Source of the DNA: Diplodia intermedia
Taxonomy: Eukaryota; Ascomycota; Dothideomycetes; Botryosphaeriales; Botryosphaeriaceae
Reading direction: 5' to 3'
Assembly (NCBI GenBank): GCA_021495925.1
Contig: JAKEKT010000002.1
Coordinates: 310,001 to 374,000, forward strand
Length of the DNA: 64,000 nucleotides
Part shown: in pieces, positions 54,415-64,000 of the stretch
How positions within the stretch are numbered: position 1 is the stretch's first letter
Layout: each line of letters begins with the position of its first letter
Translations under genes and position numbers: made by a program
Notes under the pieces: generated by a model
Told to the model about the DNA's origin: nothing
Databases searched by the model: none
What the model saw: the letters and a program-made list of their open reading frames with translations, nothing else

Positions 54415-57400
54415 ATGGTCGTCGATGTGGGCGCGGTGAACTCCCCAACCCGAGGCGCGACCAGCGACGAGGCAGCGCGTCCTCCCGCGCAGCCCGTGGA
54501 CCCCATGCAGGACGTAACGCCCACCAGTAATGGGGCCGCCCAGAGCGCAGAGCCCGCGCAGCAGAGCACGCCTCAGCCCGCCAATTCGCAGCTCGCCGCG
54601 GAGCGAGATGCGCAGCCAACGCCCCCGGCAGCTTCGCCGTCAGGCTCCTTGCCACCCGCGCAGTCGCAGACCCCAGCCGCATCCACGTCGGTCAAGGACG
54701 ACACTCCGACCAATGCGGGCGGCTACGGCACTCGCTCGCGCAACCGCCCGAGTGCCGCTCGGCCCAACTACGCGGAGGACATAGAGATGGATTTTGAAAT
54801 ACCGGCTGCTGTGAATGGCAGCAATGGAACCTCCTCCGAGCGCACCACTCGCAGCCCCGCCGCCGCAACAGATGCTGGTCAATCCCCTGCACCGAACGCC
54901 AAGAAGCCAGCGCCAACGACGAATGGGACGGCGGCGGCTGCCGCTGCAAGCAAGGACCCCTCAATTCCCGGGACGCTGACCTTTTCCGCCAACCCAAACG
55001 CCAACGCTGGGACTGCTACTCAGGGAAAGAAGAGGAAAGCGGGTGGCGCGCATGCAGCCGCATCCGCCAACGCCGCTCCCCCGGCTGCGCCCACTTCCGC
55101 TGCGTCGAGGCGAAAGGACACCGCGATCGCATACAACATGGTTCGCGAGACGAATATGATGACGTTTGAAAAATCCGGCGCGAGGTTAAAGCGGGGAAAG
55201 CTGGAAGCTGACGATGGCACCGCGCTTGCAATTGATGGTAAGCCCCTCTTCTCCTTCCGATTTTCGATTTTCCGAGCAAAGTCCGCCCTTTCTCGGTGGT
55301 GCAAACGTGCGGTCTCTTTTGCAAAGTCTGGATTTACTGATTTTGGGTTTCTTTTGCTTGGGCAGATCATGCCTACCTCGTCTGCGAGCCCCCTGGGGAG
55401 CCGTATTACCTATGCCGCATCATGGAATTTCTGCATACGGACAGCGAGAATCCCGCATCCCCTGTCGATTCTCTACGCGTGAACTGGTTCTATCGGCCGC
55501 GCGATGTGCTGCGCTACAACAACGACACCCGTCTGGTGTACGGAACCATGCATTCAGACATCTGTCCACTTACATCTCTCCGCGGCAAATGCGTCATCCG
55601 GCATCGCAGCGAAGTCTCCGATCTCGAGGAATTCCGCAGGAACAAGGACTCGTTCTGGTACAACCAAGTCTTCGATCGATTTATCCACAGATGGTACGAG
55701 GTTATTCCCGTGTCGCAGGTCATCAATGTTCCTGAGAAAGTCAAGAGAGCATTAGACGAGAGGTGGAAGTTCGTTGTTGTAGAGACAAGCCGCGTCAAAG
55801 AGTTGACCAGTGCAGTCAAAACCTGCAAACGCTGCTCCCAGTATTGCGCCAAGTAGGTGTTCAGAATCCTCGTGGAGGAACGCGCCTGTCTTTGCTAACA
55901 AGATGCAGCAATGATTCCGTTGAGTGCGCTGTTTGCCACAATACTTACCACATGAACTGCGTTCGGCCACCACTCTTGAAGAAGCCCTCGAGGGGTTTTG
56001 CCTGGGCCTGTGGTCCCTGCGGCAGAGCGCAGGAGCGGAAGCTAGAAGCACGGCGAACGCCGCTCGTTGGTGAGGCGGCAGCCTCGCAGGAAGAGGAGGA
56101 AATGGTCGACGAGGAAGAGGAAGATCCTGGCGCGTTGATCAACACAACCGCCCCGAGCCCCAACGGCTCTGACGCTCCGGTCGATGACCATCCAGCAACC
56201 CAAGCTGAGATCGCATTGGCAAAAATGTGGCCCATGCGGTACCTTGGAATCCATTGCCGCGTGGAGGACGCGCTGCAATACGATGACCGCGCCATTTACC
56301 CCCGCGCAAGCTCGCGTCTTGGCCCGAGGCACCAAGCGAACGTTAATGTGTGGCACGGCAGGCCAGTCGAGCTCGTCAAACCGGCAGAGATCAGGAAACG
56401 TTACAACAAGGGCCCGGCTCACAAAAAGGACCCGAAGCTTTCGAAGGAGGACCTAGAAGCCGATAAGGCGGAGAAAGCAAAGAGACCGAAGTGGGTCCAA
56501 GACGAGCCGGTGGGCTACGTGCGGCGTGGCGAAGATTTTCCGAACGATGACCCGAGGTGCACGGCCAAGACATTATTCAAGATGCCTTCAGAGTCTGTGC
56601 GCGGCGGAGACGATGCGCCCGACGACCGCGAGAAAATCATTGATGATTACATGTCGAAAGCCAGGACGGAAGTTGCCAAGGCTATTGGTGTCCAGGAATT
56701 CAACACCAACTTTCTCACTAAAGCCATCGAGCTGCTCTACGCCAACAACTACGACTCCAGTGCTGCGCTCGAACAACTTAAAAAGATCAACAGGCGAAAG
56801 GATTTGAGAGAACCGGAACCGAACAAGGAAGAGAAAAAGCGCTTCGAAGAAGGTGTGGCAAAATATGGCTCTGAGCTCCGGAACGTTCGCCTCCACGTCA
56901 GGACCATGTCCCACGCCGACGTTGTTCGCTACTACTATTTGTGGAAGAAGACTCCCAAAGGAAAGGAAATTTGGGGCAATTACGATGGTCGCAAGGGAAA
57001 GAACCAGAAGGTTGTTGCTGACTCATCCACTTCGAGGCTTGCCGACGACATCGCGGATGATGTGGACGATTCTGCATTCGACGTCGGAAAAGCCGAGTCT
57101 CGCAAGAAGCATTTCGTGTGCAAGTTCTGCTCTACGAAGATGTCACGACAGTGGCGCAGAGCTCCCGGAGTTGCACCAGGCCAAACCGTACCCGCCGACG
57201 GTCGTAGCAAAGACAAGGGGACACACATGATTCCCGCCCTTTGTCAGCGATGCGCCCGCCTTTGGAGGAGATATGCTATCAAGTACGAAGATGCGGAGGA
57301 GCTTATCAAGAAGATGTCTGCCGCAGGTGGGAAGAAATGGAGGAAGTTGATCGATCAGGAGCTCATGAACGAACTAAATGCCGCCCAAAATGCTCCTCCG

Positions 57401-59651
57401 GAGCCAATTCCTAGCATCGAACCGGCCGACCCTCAAGCTCATACCACAACAGAGCCTCCTCGGAAGAAGCAGAAGGGTGTCGCCGATAAAGACTCCAGTC
57501 AACACACGTCAGCAGAGCCTCCGACCAAAAAGAAGACAACCGCTGCCCCGCCAAAACCTCCGACGCCCCCGCCACAACCCGTTATGCCAAAGATGCGGGA
57601 GCTCCCTTGTGCTGTCTGTCTGCAGATGGAGCCCCTGGGCGACCAGCGCCTTGTATGTAGGGAGTGCAGGCTGACGGTCCATCGCCAATGTTATGGGGTG
57701 ACCGAGTCGCGGTCTGGAAAATGGGTTTGCGATCAGTGCAAGAACGACAAGAAGGAGGTCGTATCTTACGTGAGTTTCCCAACTAGGTCCTGGTTCTTGA
57801 GTGGTGCACTGACTCCCTTGTTCTTAGACATACGAATGTGTACTCTGTCCCGTGAAAGAGACTGAGCAGGAATTAATCGAGCCCCCAAAAGTGTCCCACA
57901 AGAAGAAGTCCGACAAGGAGCGGGAGAAGGAGCGCCTTGAGAAGGAACTGCGCATGCAAAAGTTAAAGGAGTACCAACAGCACCAGCGAGACAAGGGGAG
58001 ACCGGAACTTCCTCGCGAACCGCTGAAAAAGACGGCCGAGAACAACTGGGTACATCTGTACTGCGCGGTCTGGACGGCCGAACTGAAGTTCACCAGTCCC
58101 AGCATCTACGAACTGGTGGAAGGCGTAGGCACCCCGTCGATCAAGTACGACCAGGTGTGCAAGATATGCAAGACGTCAAAGGGTGCTTGTGTGGCTTGCC
58201 ACCAATGCCATGCATCCTTCCACGTGGGATGTGCTCATTCGGCAGGGTACATTTTCGGATTTGATGTTACACCGGTCAAGAGTTCCCGCCGGGACGCCGT
58301 TCCAACGTTCACGCTGGGTCAAGAGACTGGGTCCTTATCCGCCGCAATCTGGTGCAAGGACCATACTCCCAAGACCATAGTGCACCCTCTCAACGAGCCA
58401 GTGGATGAAAACGGGATGACGGCCCTGCAACTCTATGTGCAGAACTACAAGCTAGCTGATCAGACGTTGACGGGCACCGCTCGCAAAGCGAACCTCCTGG
58501 ACCAGTTTACGAAGAACATTGCGCCTCCAGCGGCAGCCACGCCAGTCAACCGTCGGACCTCGACTGTGCAAGGTGGCACGAGATCAGCAAGGAACTCGTC
58601 GGCTGGTCTACCGAAAACGGAAGAGCCCGACGAGATGCAGAATGGCTCCATTGCTGATGTCAAGGAGGAATGCAAGTGTGAGATCTGCGACATTGAGGTG
58701 TCCCCTAAGTGGTGGAAAGCCGAGGACTCTCAGGATCCAGCTGCTGTTCCCGGATCAAATCCCGATCAGCCGATCAACACCATCGAGAGTACAGCAGGCT
58801 CTCATGGGGCTCCGGCATCGCAGTCCGAGGGGCCTAGGTTTCCGAACGGAATCATTCATCTTGACCACCCGGGCGTAGCGTTGCCTAATGGAAAAGTCAC
58901 AACGTCGGATGGGGTCCCAATTCCTCGCCCAGGTACTTACCTTTGCAACAAGTGCCATTGGCGGAGGAAAAACAAGCCGGAGCTTCTCAAGCCAGCGAAA
59001 AGGTCACCCACACCCCCACCACAGCCGGTCAGGTCTCCGCCTCGACAGTTCCAGCCGGCACCGGCAGCGCCGATGCATCACTGGCCGCCAATTGCAGCCC
59101 CCCCTCCGCATGCAAGCGCGCCCCTTCCCGGGTGGGGAGGACACCCGCCGCCACCGCCAATCAGCAACGGAGTGGCTCACTCGCCACAGCCCGGTGCGCC
59201 GATCCATCATCCGTACCACCCTGCAGTGACGACGCATCATCCGCCGAGCAATGGATACCCGCCTTATACGGCGCCAGCTGGAGTGCTTCCGCCCGGGCAG
59301 CCTGCGATCCGCTCTCCTTATCCACCTCCAGCGTCCATCCCACACCATGCAAACTCTCCGATGCTTGCAGGACTGTCCAATGGAATTCACTCGCCTCATA
59401 CGACATCGTATGGCTCCCCAGCGCCCGGCCATATCCCGCCGGCCAGGCAGACGGAGAGTCCGTTCAACTTGTACAGCGCATCGCACAACAGCCCTGGTCC
59501 GCTCCACACCAGGCCCGAAACGCCTCGAGACAGCACGCTGCCGCCGCAGGCACAAGCGCCGCCGCCACCGCCGCCTCCGCCGCCACCGTCACTTCCAAAC
59601 GGGGCAAGTGGGGCTAGCGCGAGCCCCAATCTTCGCAACTTGTTGCACTAA
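54415..59651 (+). CDS. snt2: Snt2-type chromatin reader (BAH, PHD, ELM2, SANT)
   Basis: Four exons (54415-55237, 55366-55852, 55909-57769, 57828-59651) give 1664 residues. Order: disordered Ala/Pro/Thr-rich N-terminus (1-265); BAH domain at about 275-410 (DHAYLVCEPPGEPYYLC to RFIHRWYEVIPV); first PHD at about 426-475 (CKRCSQYC to WACGPC); ELM2-like at about 556-640; UBA-like/SANT region at about 690-790 (EEGVAKYGSELRNVRLHV). A GATA-like finger lies at 840-885, the second PHD at 1004-1050 and an extended PHD to about 1195. A second GATA-like finger lies at 1342-1430, followed by a Pro/His-rich tail. Yeast Snt2 sits in a complex with Ecm5 and Rpd3 and responds to oxidative stress; in plant-pathogenic fungi it affects growth and respiration. 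The nuclear role is family knowledge. Confidence 0.95.
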
Positions 59652-60200
59652 ATTTCCTAGTCATCCTTCCGGGGGTAAGAAAATGCGGCTGCTAATGGAG
59701 GGCGGTTACGGAATGCCGAGCTTCGAATCGGGAAGCGAGTAAGGCAGCGGGGGTTGGTCCATATGATGGCAAAGCAAAGGTTTCATTTCATTTTTGCTCG
59801 TTCGGTGGGAAGAACCTGGGACTGGAGAGAAGGAGTTTTGTGAAAAGGCATGATACCAAGCGAATAGTGGAATTCGAAGAGCATTCGGCGAGGCTGCATT
59901 TTGTATTTCGCGCTGATCTTTATTTTTCTGTTTGGGATCGCGGGCGGCGAGGGGGGTGAAGAGATGCTGTACCATAGCCAGACAATAGAATCAATGCTGG
60001 GTCGCGCACCGTTCGTGCCAAAGCGTTGTCCCGTTGCATCAGCGGGGATGGTGATGGGGAGTGCAAGAAAGAGGTGTAGTCGGTGTTTCGCAACTGCCGA
60101 CTCCGCATGGGGATCGACGTCAGGGCAAACCAGCATCCGCCCGCAGCTGCACTTCCTTGATTCCCCCAACACAACCACCGCGACTCCATACTCTCCCACA
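59652..60200. other. Intergenic between Snt2 and GPALPP genes
   Basis: 549 bp with the Snt2 3' UTR and the promoter of the next gene. No TATA box or extra gene is recognised. Confidence 0.5.
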
Positions 60201-61253
60201 ATGCCGTCCATCGGACCATCCCTACCACCCCACCTCACGAAGCGCAAGCGCGACGACAACGACGACGACGACAATCGCTCCTCCTCCTCCTCCGCTTCCT
60301 CGTCACCCGGACCACAACTACCAAGCGCACCCCGCCCCGCCTCATCCCCAGAAAATGCGCCGGAGAAGCGACGACGCGTAGTCGCCGGCCCCGCGCCGCC
60401 TCCGGCGCCGTTGGACGAGATGCCCGCAACCGCTCCCAGCGCGGATGAGAACGGGGAGAGCGATGAGAGCGACGATAGCAGCGACGATGGATTTGGCCCT
60501 GCGTTGCCGACGGCGGCGGATGTTTCGAGGGTGTGTGGTTTTCCATTCTTTGCTTCTTCTTTTTCGGTCGTTCGGCCTTCCTGGGGCGACGGCGACGGCG
60601 GCATCTTTGTCGGTGTCAATGTCAGCAGCAGAAAAGCGTGGAAGTTGACTTTGATATTTTTTTCTCGAAAACAGGTCAACGCTGCTAAAAACGACGACGA
60701 TGAATGGAGCGCTGTAAGGCCGCAGCCCGGCGACGGCGAAGGAGAGAATAAGAAGACGCAGAGGGACGAGTGGATGATGGTGCCTCCCAAGCAGGACGAT
60801 CTCGCGGCGCGCCTGGATCCGACGAAGCTGCGGGCGCGCGGGTTCCAGACGGGCAAGGGTGCGAGGGCGCCGAATCATGGCGGCGGTGGAGACCTGGGGA
60901 TGTGGTTGGAGACGCCGGAGCAAAAGAGAAAGAGATTGGAGAACGAGGTCATGGGGAAGGGCAGCTCGAGTGGTGCCGGTGGTGCTAGTGGTGAGAGAGA
61001 TGCGCGGAGGAAAAAGGATGAGGAGACGGCGAGGAGGTTAAAGAAGCATGAGGAGAAGAGGAAGGGGGAGAGTTTGTATGACAAGCATAGGGAGAAGGTG
61101 GGCGAGAAGGAGGATGACGATCCGAGCAAGAGGGCGTTTGATTATCAGAAGGATATGGCGAGCGGCATGAGGATCGATGGGACAAAGAGGAAGGAGATGA
61201 TCAGGAAGGCGGGCGATTTCTCGAGCAAGTTTTCGGGCGGAAGCTACCTGTAG
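60201..61253 (+). CDS. GPALPP-motif protein, DUF3752 family
   Basis: Exons 60201-60530 and 60675-61253 give 302 residues. GPSLPP at residues 5-10 and GFGPALP near residue 97 are the family's motifs, separated by an acidic Asp/Ser-rich stretch. The C-terminal DUF3752 domain contains RDEWMMVPP, ARGFQTGKGARAP, MWLETPEQKRKRLENEV, SLYDKHREK and the ending FDYQKDMASG then GDFSSKFSGGSYL. The Arg/Lys- and Glu-rich composition suggests a nuclear protein. Members have been found with splicing or nuclear-speckle factors, but function is not established. The intron (GTGTGT to ACAG) is 144 nt with no in-frame stop, so an unspliced reading adds 48 residues. Confidence 0.88.
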   Translation: MPSIGPSLPPHLTKRKRDDNDDDDNRSSSSSASSSPGPQLPSAPRPASSPENAPEKRRRVVAGPAPPPAPLDEMPATAPSADENGESDESDDSSDDGFGPALPTAADVSRVCGFPFFASSFSVVRPSWGDGDGGIFVGVNVSSRKAWKLTLIFFSRKQVNAAKNDDDEWSAVRPQPGDGEGENKKTQRDEWMMVPPKQDDLAARLDPTKLRARGFQTGKGARAPNHGGGGDLGMWLETPEQKRKRLENEVMGKGSSSGAGGASGERDARRKKDEETARRLKKHEEKRKGESLYDKHREKVGEKEDDDPSKRAFDYQKDMASGMRIDGTKRKEMIRKAGDFSSKFSGGSYL

Positions 61254-62235
61254 ATGGGAGGGCGGTGGAGATGCTTGCTCGGTACGACGATGAGCTTTCC
61301 ATGGCTACGGGAGTAATGAGGTGCTGGCGCAGACCTATTTCAGCCAGCCACGATACCATTTCCCCAGCCACATCAATTCCCTTTCTACCACGGCGACTTC
61401 CGGTACGACGGCGTCTTTGACCTTGGGCGCTAGCTCCATGCTGCCCAGCCGTTTTACGTCGTGCTACACTATCCTAGTCAGGGTCATTACCGGTGACGTC
61501 ATTGCACATTTGCTCTGTCCCGCTCGTTGGAAATGATTTCCCCACTTCCGACCTTACATGTAAATGAGATAAGCAATGGGAGGGGTGCGTTGGTAAAGGA
61601 TTGATCGGGTAGAGACTCGTAGGGAATGGTCCAATATACAGGGGGGTTCATGAAAAATCATGATCTTGACCTATCATACCACCAAAACAAGCACAATCCT
61701 CCGGGGTTGACATGTCATATCCCCAGAGCAATCTCTAACTCCCTTGTAATGATTTCCGGCACTAGCACTTTGCTGCAAGAAGGGGCTGTATATTTGGGAT
61801 TAAACCGCTACAAAAACTTCGGTCCCACCGGCAAGATGAGCCTCCGCGAAGGCGGACTACGCACCAGCTTTGGTTCATGTTATTGAAGACTTTGTACAAT
61901 CTCATGTTACCTTATGTGTGACATTGATAGGGTGGCCCCACTTCCCCGCGATCCGCTGCATCTCTTCCTGCATAGATTTTGATGCAGCTGATCACAGCGC
62001 CGTGAGTCATTTGACAGGGAAAGTGCATGCGAGCAAATTCCACTTGACCGTTTGAGAGGGAGCGCACCCGTGGTCGCCCTTACCTGAACTGACGCACGTG
62101 GGCCCGCCTGTCTCTAGCTTATAAGGAGCTTCCCTCTACTCCTCACCACTTTCTTCTTCTTCACCGTCAATTTTCTAGGCTTCTGAACTGCAACCCAAAG
62201 CTTAACAACCCCAACCGCAACTACCAAGTCCCAAG
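61254..62235. other. Intergenic upstream of the small Tyr/Asn-rich gene
   Basis: 982 bp. Frames here are short and unsupported. A TATA-like TTATAAGG lies at 62119-62126, about 110 nt before the next ATG, followed by a pyrimidine-rich leader. Confidence 0.5.
62119..62126 (+). promoter_or_regulatory. TATA-like element of the small Tyr/Asn-rich gene
   Basis: TTATAAGG followed by a CT-rich stretch (CTACTCCTCACCACTTTC) and then the ATG at 62236. The spacing fits a fungal core promoter of a strongly expressed gene. Confidence 0.45.
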
Positions 62236-62638
62236 ATGCCTTCCAACAGCAAGTCTGGGTCCGGCGCCGGCTACTCCTACAAGGGCAGCGGCACCAACAG
62301 TGAGGTAAGATAGTAATGTCCTCACCGTTGTAATTGGAAAGTAGATTTTGCTAACTTTGTTCTGTTTCCAGGGCAACCACTACTGCTCTCGTGACTACGG
62401 TTCGTCCGCCCCAAATCAGAACTCGTACCACTACTCTAACGCGTAAGTCACTTTCACAATCATACCCAAGATACTTGAGTCACATGCATCGCAAGCGTCT
62501 CCTCCCCATTGGCCTTGATCTGACGATATGGTCTCTTTTTCCAGCAACGGTTCTTACTACTACTCCAACCCCAACGGCTCTACCTACTACAACGATGGAA
62601 AGGGCTCCTCTACTTACAACCCCAGCGGCGGGAAGTAA
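62236..62638 (+). CDS. Small Tyr/Asn/Ser/Gly-rich protein (77 residues)
   Basis: Three exons (62236-62304, 62372-62442, 62545-62638) give 77 residues. Sequence features are a Lys/Ser/Gly-rich start (SKSGSGAGYSYKGSG), the block GNHYCSRDYGSS with the only Cys, then degenerate repeats SYHYSNANGS, YYYSNPNGS and TYYNDGKGSSTY. There is no signal peptide, membrane helix or known domain. Closely similar short proteins seem to exist across Pezizomycotina (from memory), so it is probably a real conserved gene of unknown function. Composition is prion-like and low complexity. Clean introns with GTAAG donors and TTTCCAG acceptors support expression. Confidence 0.8.
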
Positions 62639-63606
62639 GGAAATCGCCTATCTGGAGTTGGGAACCGTCGAGATTGCCAAATCTTCTGCTACACGGTGGA
62701 TTGGAGCGATTGATGTTTTTACGAGAACATGAACCATTGCAGAAGAATTGACTATTGACCACTGCCGCTCCGTATATCCGCAACGTGAATCTGATGAGAA
62801 AAGCCAGTTGTCAAAAGTAACCGACGCCTTGGGAAAGCACGCACTCTGTGGTCTTGGCCGTCCAGGAGCCTTTGAGACCCGTCAATTGTAATGTGCAGCT
62901 GCCGTTCTTGCTTGCCGTGGATTTTGCTTTTTGCAATACCACCGTCACAGCCCCTTGTAGTCCATACGGGACCGTCACTTTATCTAAACTGCCACATGTA
63001 TGATATTGATGATAGTACAAAGGAAGTAGAACATGGTATCGGCATGGTGTTTTGGAAAAGCAATCATAAGTCGCTTGGAAGGAGCAACGGCAAAAGCGAT
63101 TGTTGGTGCAAAAGAGGCATCTTCAATCAAACCCGAATGGCAAAGCCCTCCAAACAGCCGAATCAACTACCGTTATTCATTGCCGCTTTGTTTGCTTTTT
63201 CTTAGCACCTTGTTTCACCCCCTGTCCCTCCTGGCTACCCACACCACCACTGCGTGATTCTCCTTCATCTTCGCAAAGTAAACATCCCTGTATATAAGCA
63301 AAACAAAAGTAGTTAATTCAAGAAACTAGCAGTGTCAATTCCGTCAACGCGTTCAATGTTTGACAAAACATGAGGAGGCGCGGATAGGTTGTGGATGCGG
63401 TCACTCAATTGACCGTAACATCAAAAGCATGATCCGCACGAGGTCACTCGCACAGAAATCCAGACGAGAGTAAATTCTTTCCAAGAAGCAAAGCAAGAAG
63501 AGCGCGATAAGCTCCGCGCATGACATTGAGTATTTCTTTTCCGTGTCCGGGCATCCAAAAACGCCAATTCGATGCTTACTTACTACGAGCACTTGCCCAT
63601 CACCAT
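62639..63606. other. Convergent intergenic between small gene and Nop14
   Basis: 968 bp, A/T-richer than coding sequence. Short frames at 62811-63205 lack domain features. It likely contains both 3' UTRs. Confidence 0.55.
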
Positions 63607-64000
63607 CTACCTGCGTCCGCCCTTCCTCGCCTTCTTCTCCCTCTCGTACGCATTCTTCTCCGCGCCTTCCTCGCCCTGAATCTCCGCCACGAGCCGCTTG
63701 TACTTGGCCTCGTACGCGCTGTCGCGCTCCTTCTTCTCGCGCAGCTTCTCGCGCCCGATGAACGACGCGTCCTTGCGCAGCTCGCGCATCGCGCCCTTCT
63801 TCTCGCGCCGGTACTCGGCCTTGAGCTTGGCCGCCTCGCGCCGCTCCATGTCCGGGTCGTAGTGCTTGTCCGGGTTGAAGCCTTCCTCGAACTTGGGCAC
63901 GCTCGACTTGATCGGCTGCGGCCGCCAATGATGCAGCTCCTGCGGCCGCCGCCGCTGCCGCGCGTTCGCCAGCTGGATCGACAGGTGCTGCGCCGCCCGC
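63607..64000 (-). CDS. nop14: Nop14, C-terminal part (cut by window edge)
   Basis: The frame is open from the right edge to a TAG at 63607-63609, about 130 residues. It contains KFEEGFNPDKHYDPD, then KLKAEYRREKKGAMREL, RKDASFIGREKLREKKERD, YKRLVAEIQGEEG and NAYEREKKARKGG. This is the highly conserved end of Nop14, a nucleolar component of the 90S pre-ribosome required for 18S rRNA processing and 40S assembly. The start and most of the protein lie beyond the window. Confidence 0.95.
   Translation of the reverse strand, partial: RAAQHLSIQLANARQRRRPQELHHWRPQPIKSSVPKFEEGFNPDKHYDPDMERREAAKLKAEYRREKKGAMRELRKDASFIGREKLREKKERDSAYEAKYKRLVAEIQGEEGAEKNAYEREKKARKGGRR

Noticed and set aside
1..64000. Transposons, CRISPR arrays, rRNA genes, secondary-metabolite cluster
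   Set aside because: I looked for transposase, reverse-transcriptase, polyketide synthase and NRPS motifs, terminal repeats, regularly spaced repeats and 5S-like sequence on both strands and found none. CRISPR is not expected in a fungus.

Overview
The window is a piece of a filamentous ascomycete (Pezizomycotina) nuclear chromosome. The evidence is short spliceosomal introns (about 45-145 nt) with GT-AG ends and occasional CTRAC-like branch sites, a Zn(II)2Cys6 regulator, a kexin, a Bub2/Cdc16 GAP, and fungal-specific families such as DUF3659/LEA and Snt2. Coding sequence is GC-rich with C/G-ending codons. A Dothideomycete is plausible from the feel of the orthologues, but that is inference and no species can be named. 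The gene models below were built by hand-joining exons in phase. No alignment was run.

Layout. 0-13.5 kb holds housekeeping genes: a TamA/Dal81-type nitrogen regulator (+), the ER-Golgi cargo receptor Erv46 (-), a SulP sulfate permease (-) and the mitotic-exit GAP Bub2/Cdc16 (+). 13.5-18 kb is a 4.5 kb stretch with no recognisable gene. 18-22 kb carries a TMEM14 protein (-), Ost2/DAD1 (+) and an Aro8-type aminotransferase (-). 22.9-25 kb is a small accessory pocket: a secreted SnoaL-like protein, an uncharacterised and probably shortened fungal protein, and an intron-containing tRNA-Ser(GCU). 25.8-40.6 kb has kexin (-), a 1662-residue PhoD-like phosphatase (+), a type II HAD dehalogenase-like enzyme (+), a Ser/Thr-rich probable GPI-anchored protein (+) and an aldehyde dehydrogenase (+).

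41-46.4 kb is one giant repetitive gene (-). It encodes an LEA-like N-terminus, fourteen DUF3659 units and a hydrophobic Gly/Leu-rich C-terminus. 48-52 kb has an IQ-motif protein (-) and an HSL-type esterase (-). 54.4-61.3 kb has the chromatin reader Snt2 (+) and a GPALPP/DUF3752 protein (+). 62.2 kb encodes a 77-residue Tyr/Asn/Ser/Gly-rich protein (+). The right edge cuts through Nop14 (-).

The genes are mostly independent. There is no obvious biosynthetic cluster, transposon, CRISPR array or rRNA. Functional themes are the secretory pathway (Erv46, Ost2, kexin), amino-acid/sulfur/nitrogen metabolism (TamA-like, SulP, Aro8-like, ALDH) and chromatin/ribosome biogenesis (Snt2, GPALPP, Nop14). 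The most unusual content is the DUF3659 repeat protein, whose repeats show a higher-order dimeric pattern. Two convergent intergenic gaps are far longer than the other convergent gaps here. Several splice structures would easily be mis-annotated: an ATG-only exon, a 13-nt microexon, two stop-free 3n introns and a stop codon that may be removed by a terminal intron.
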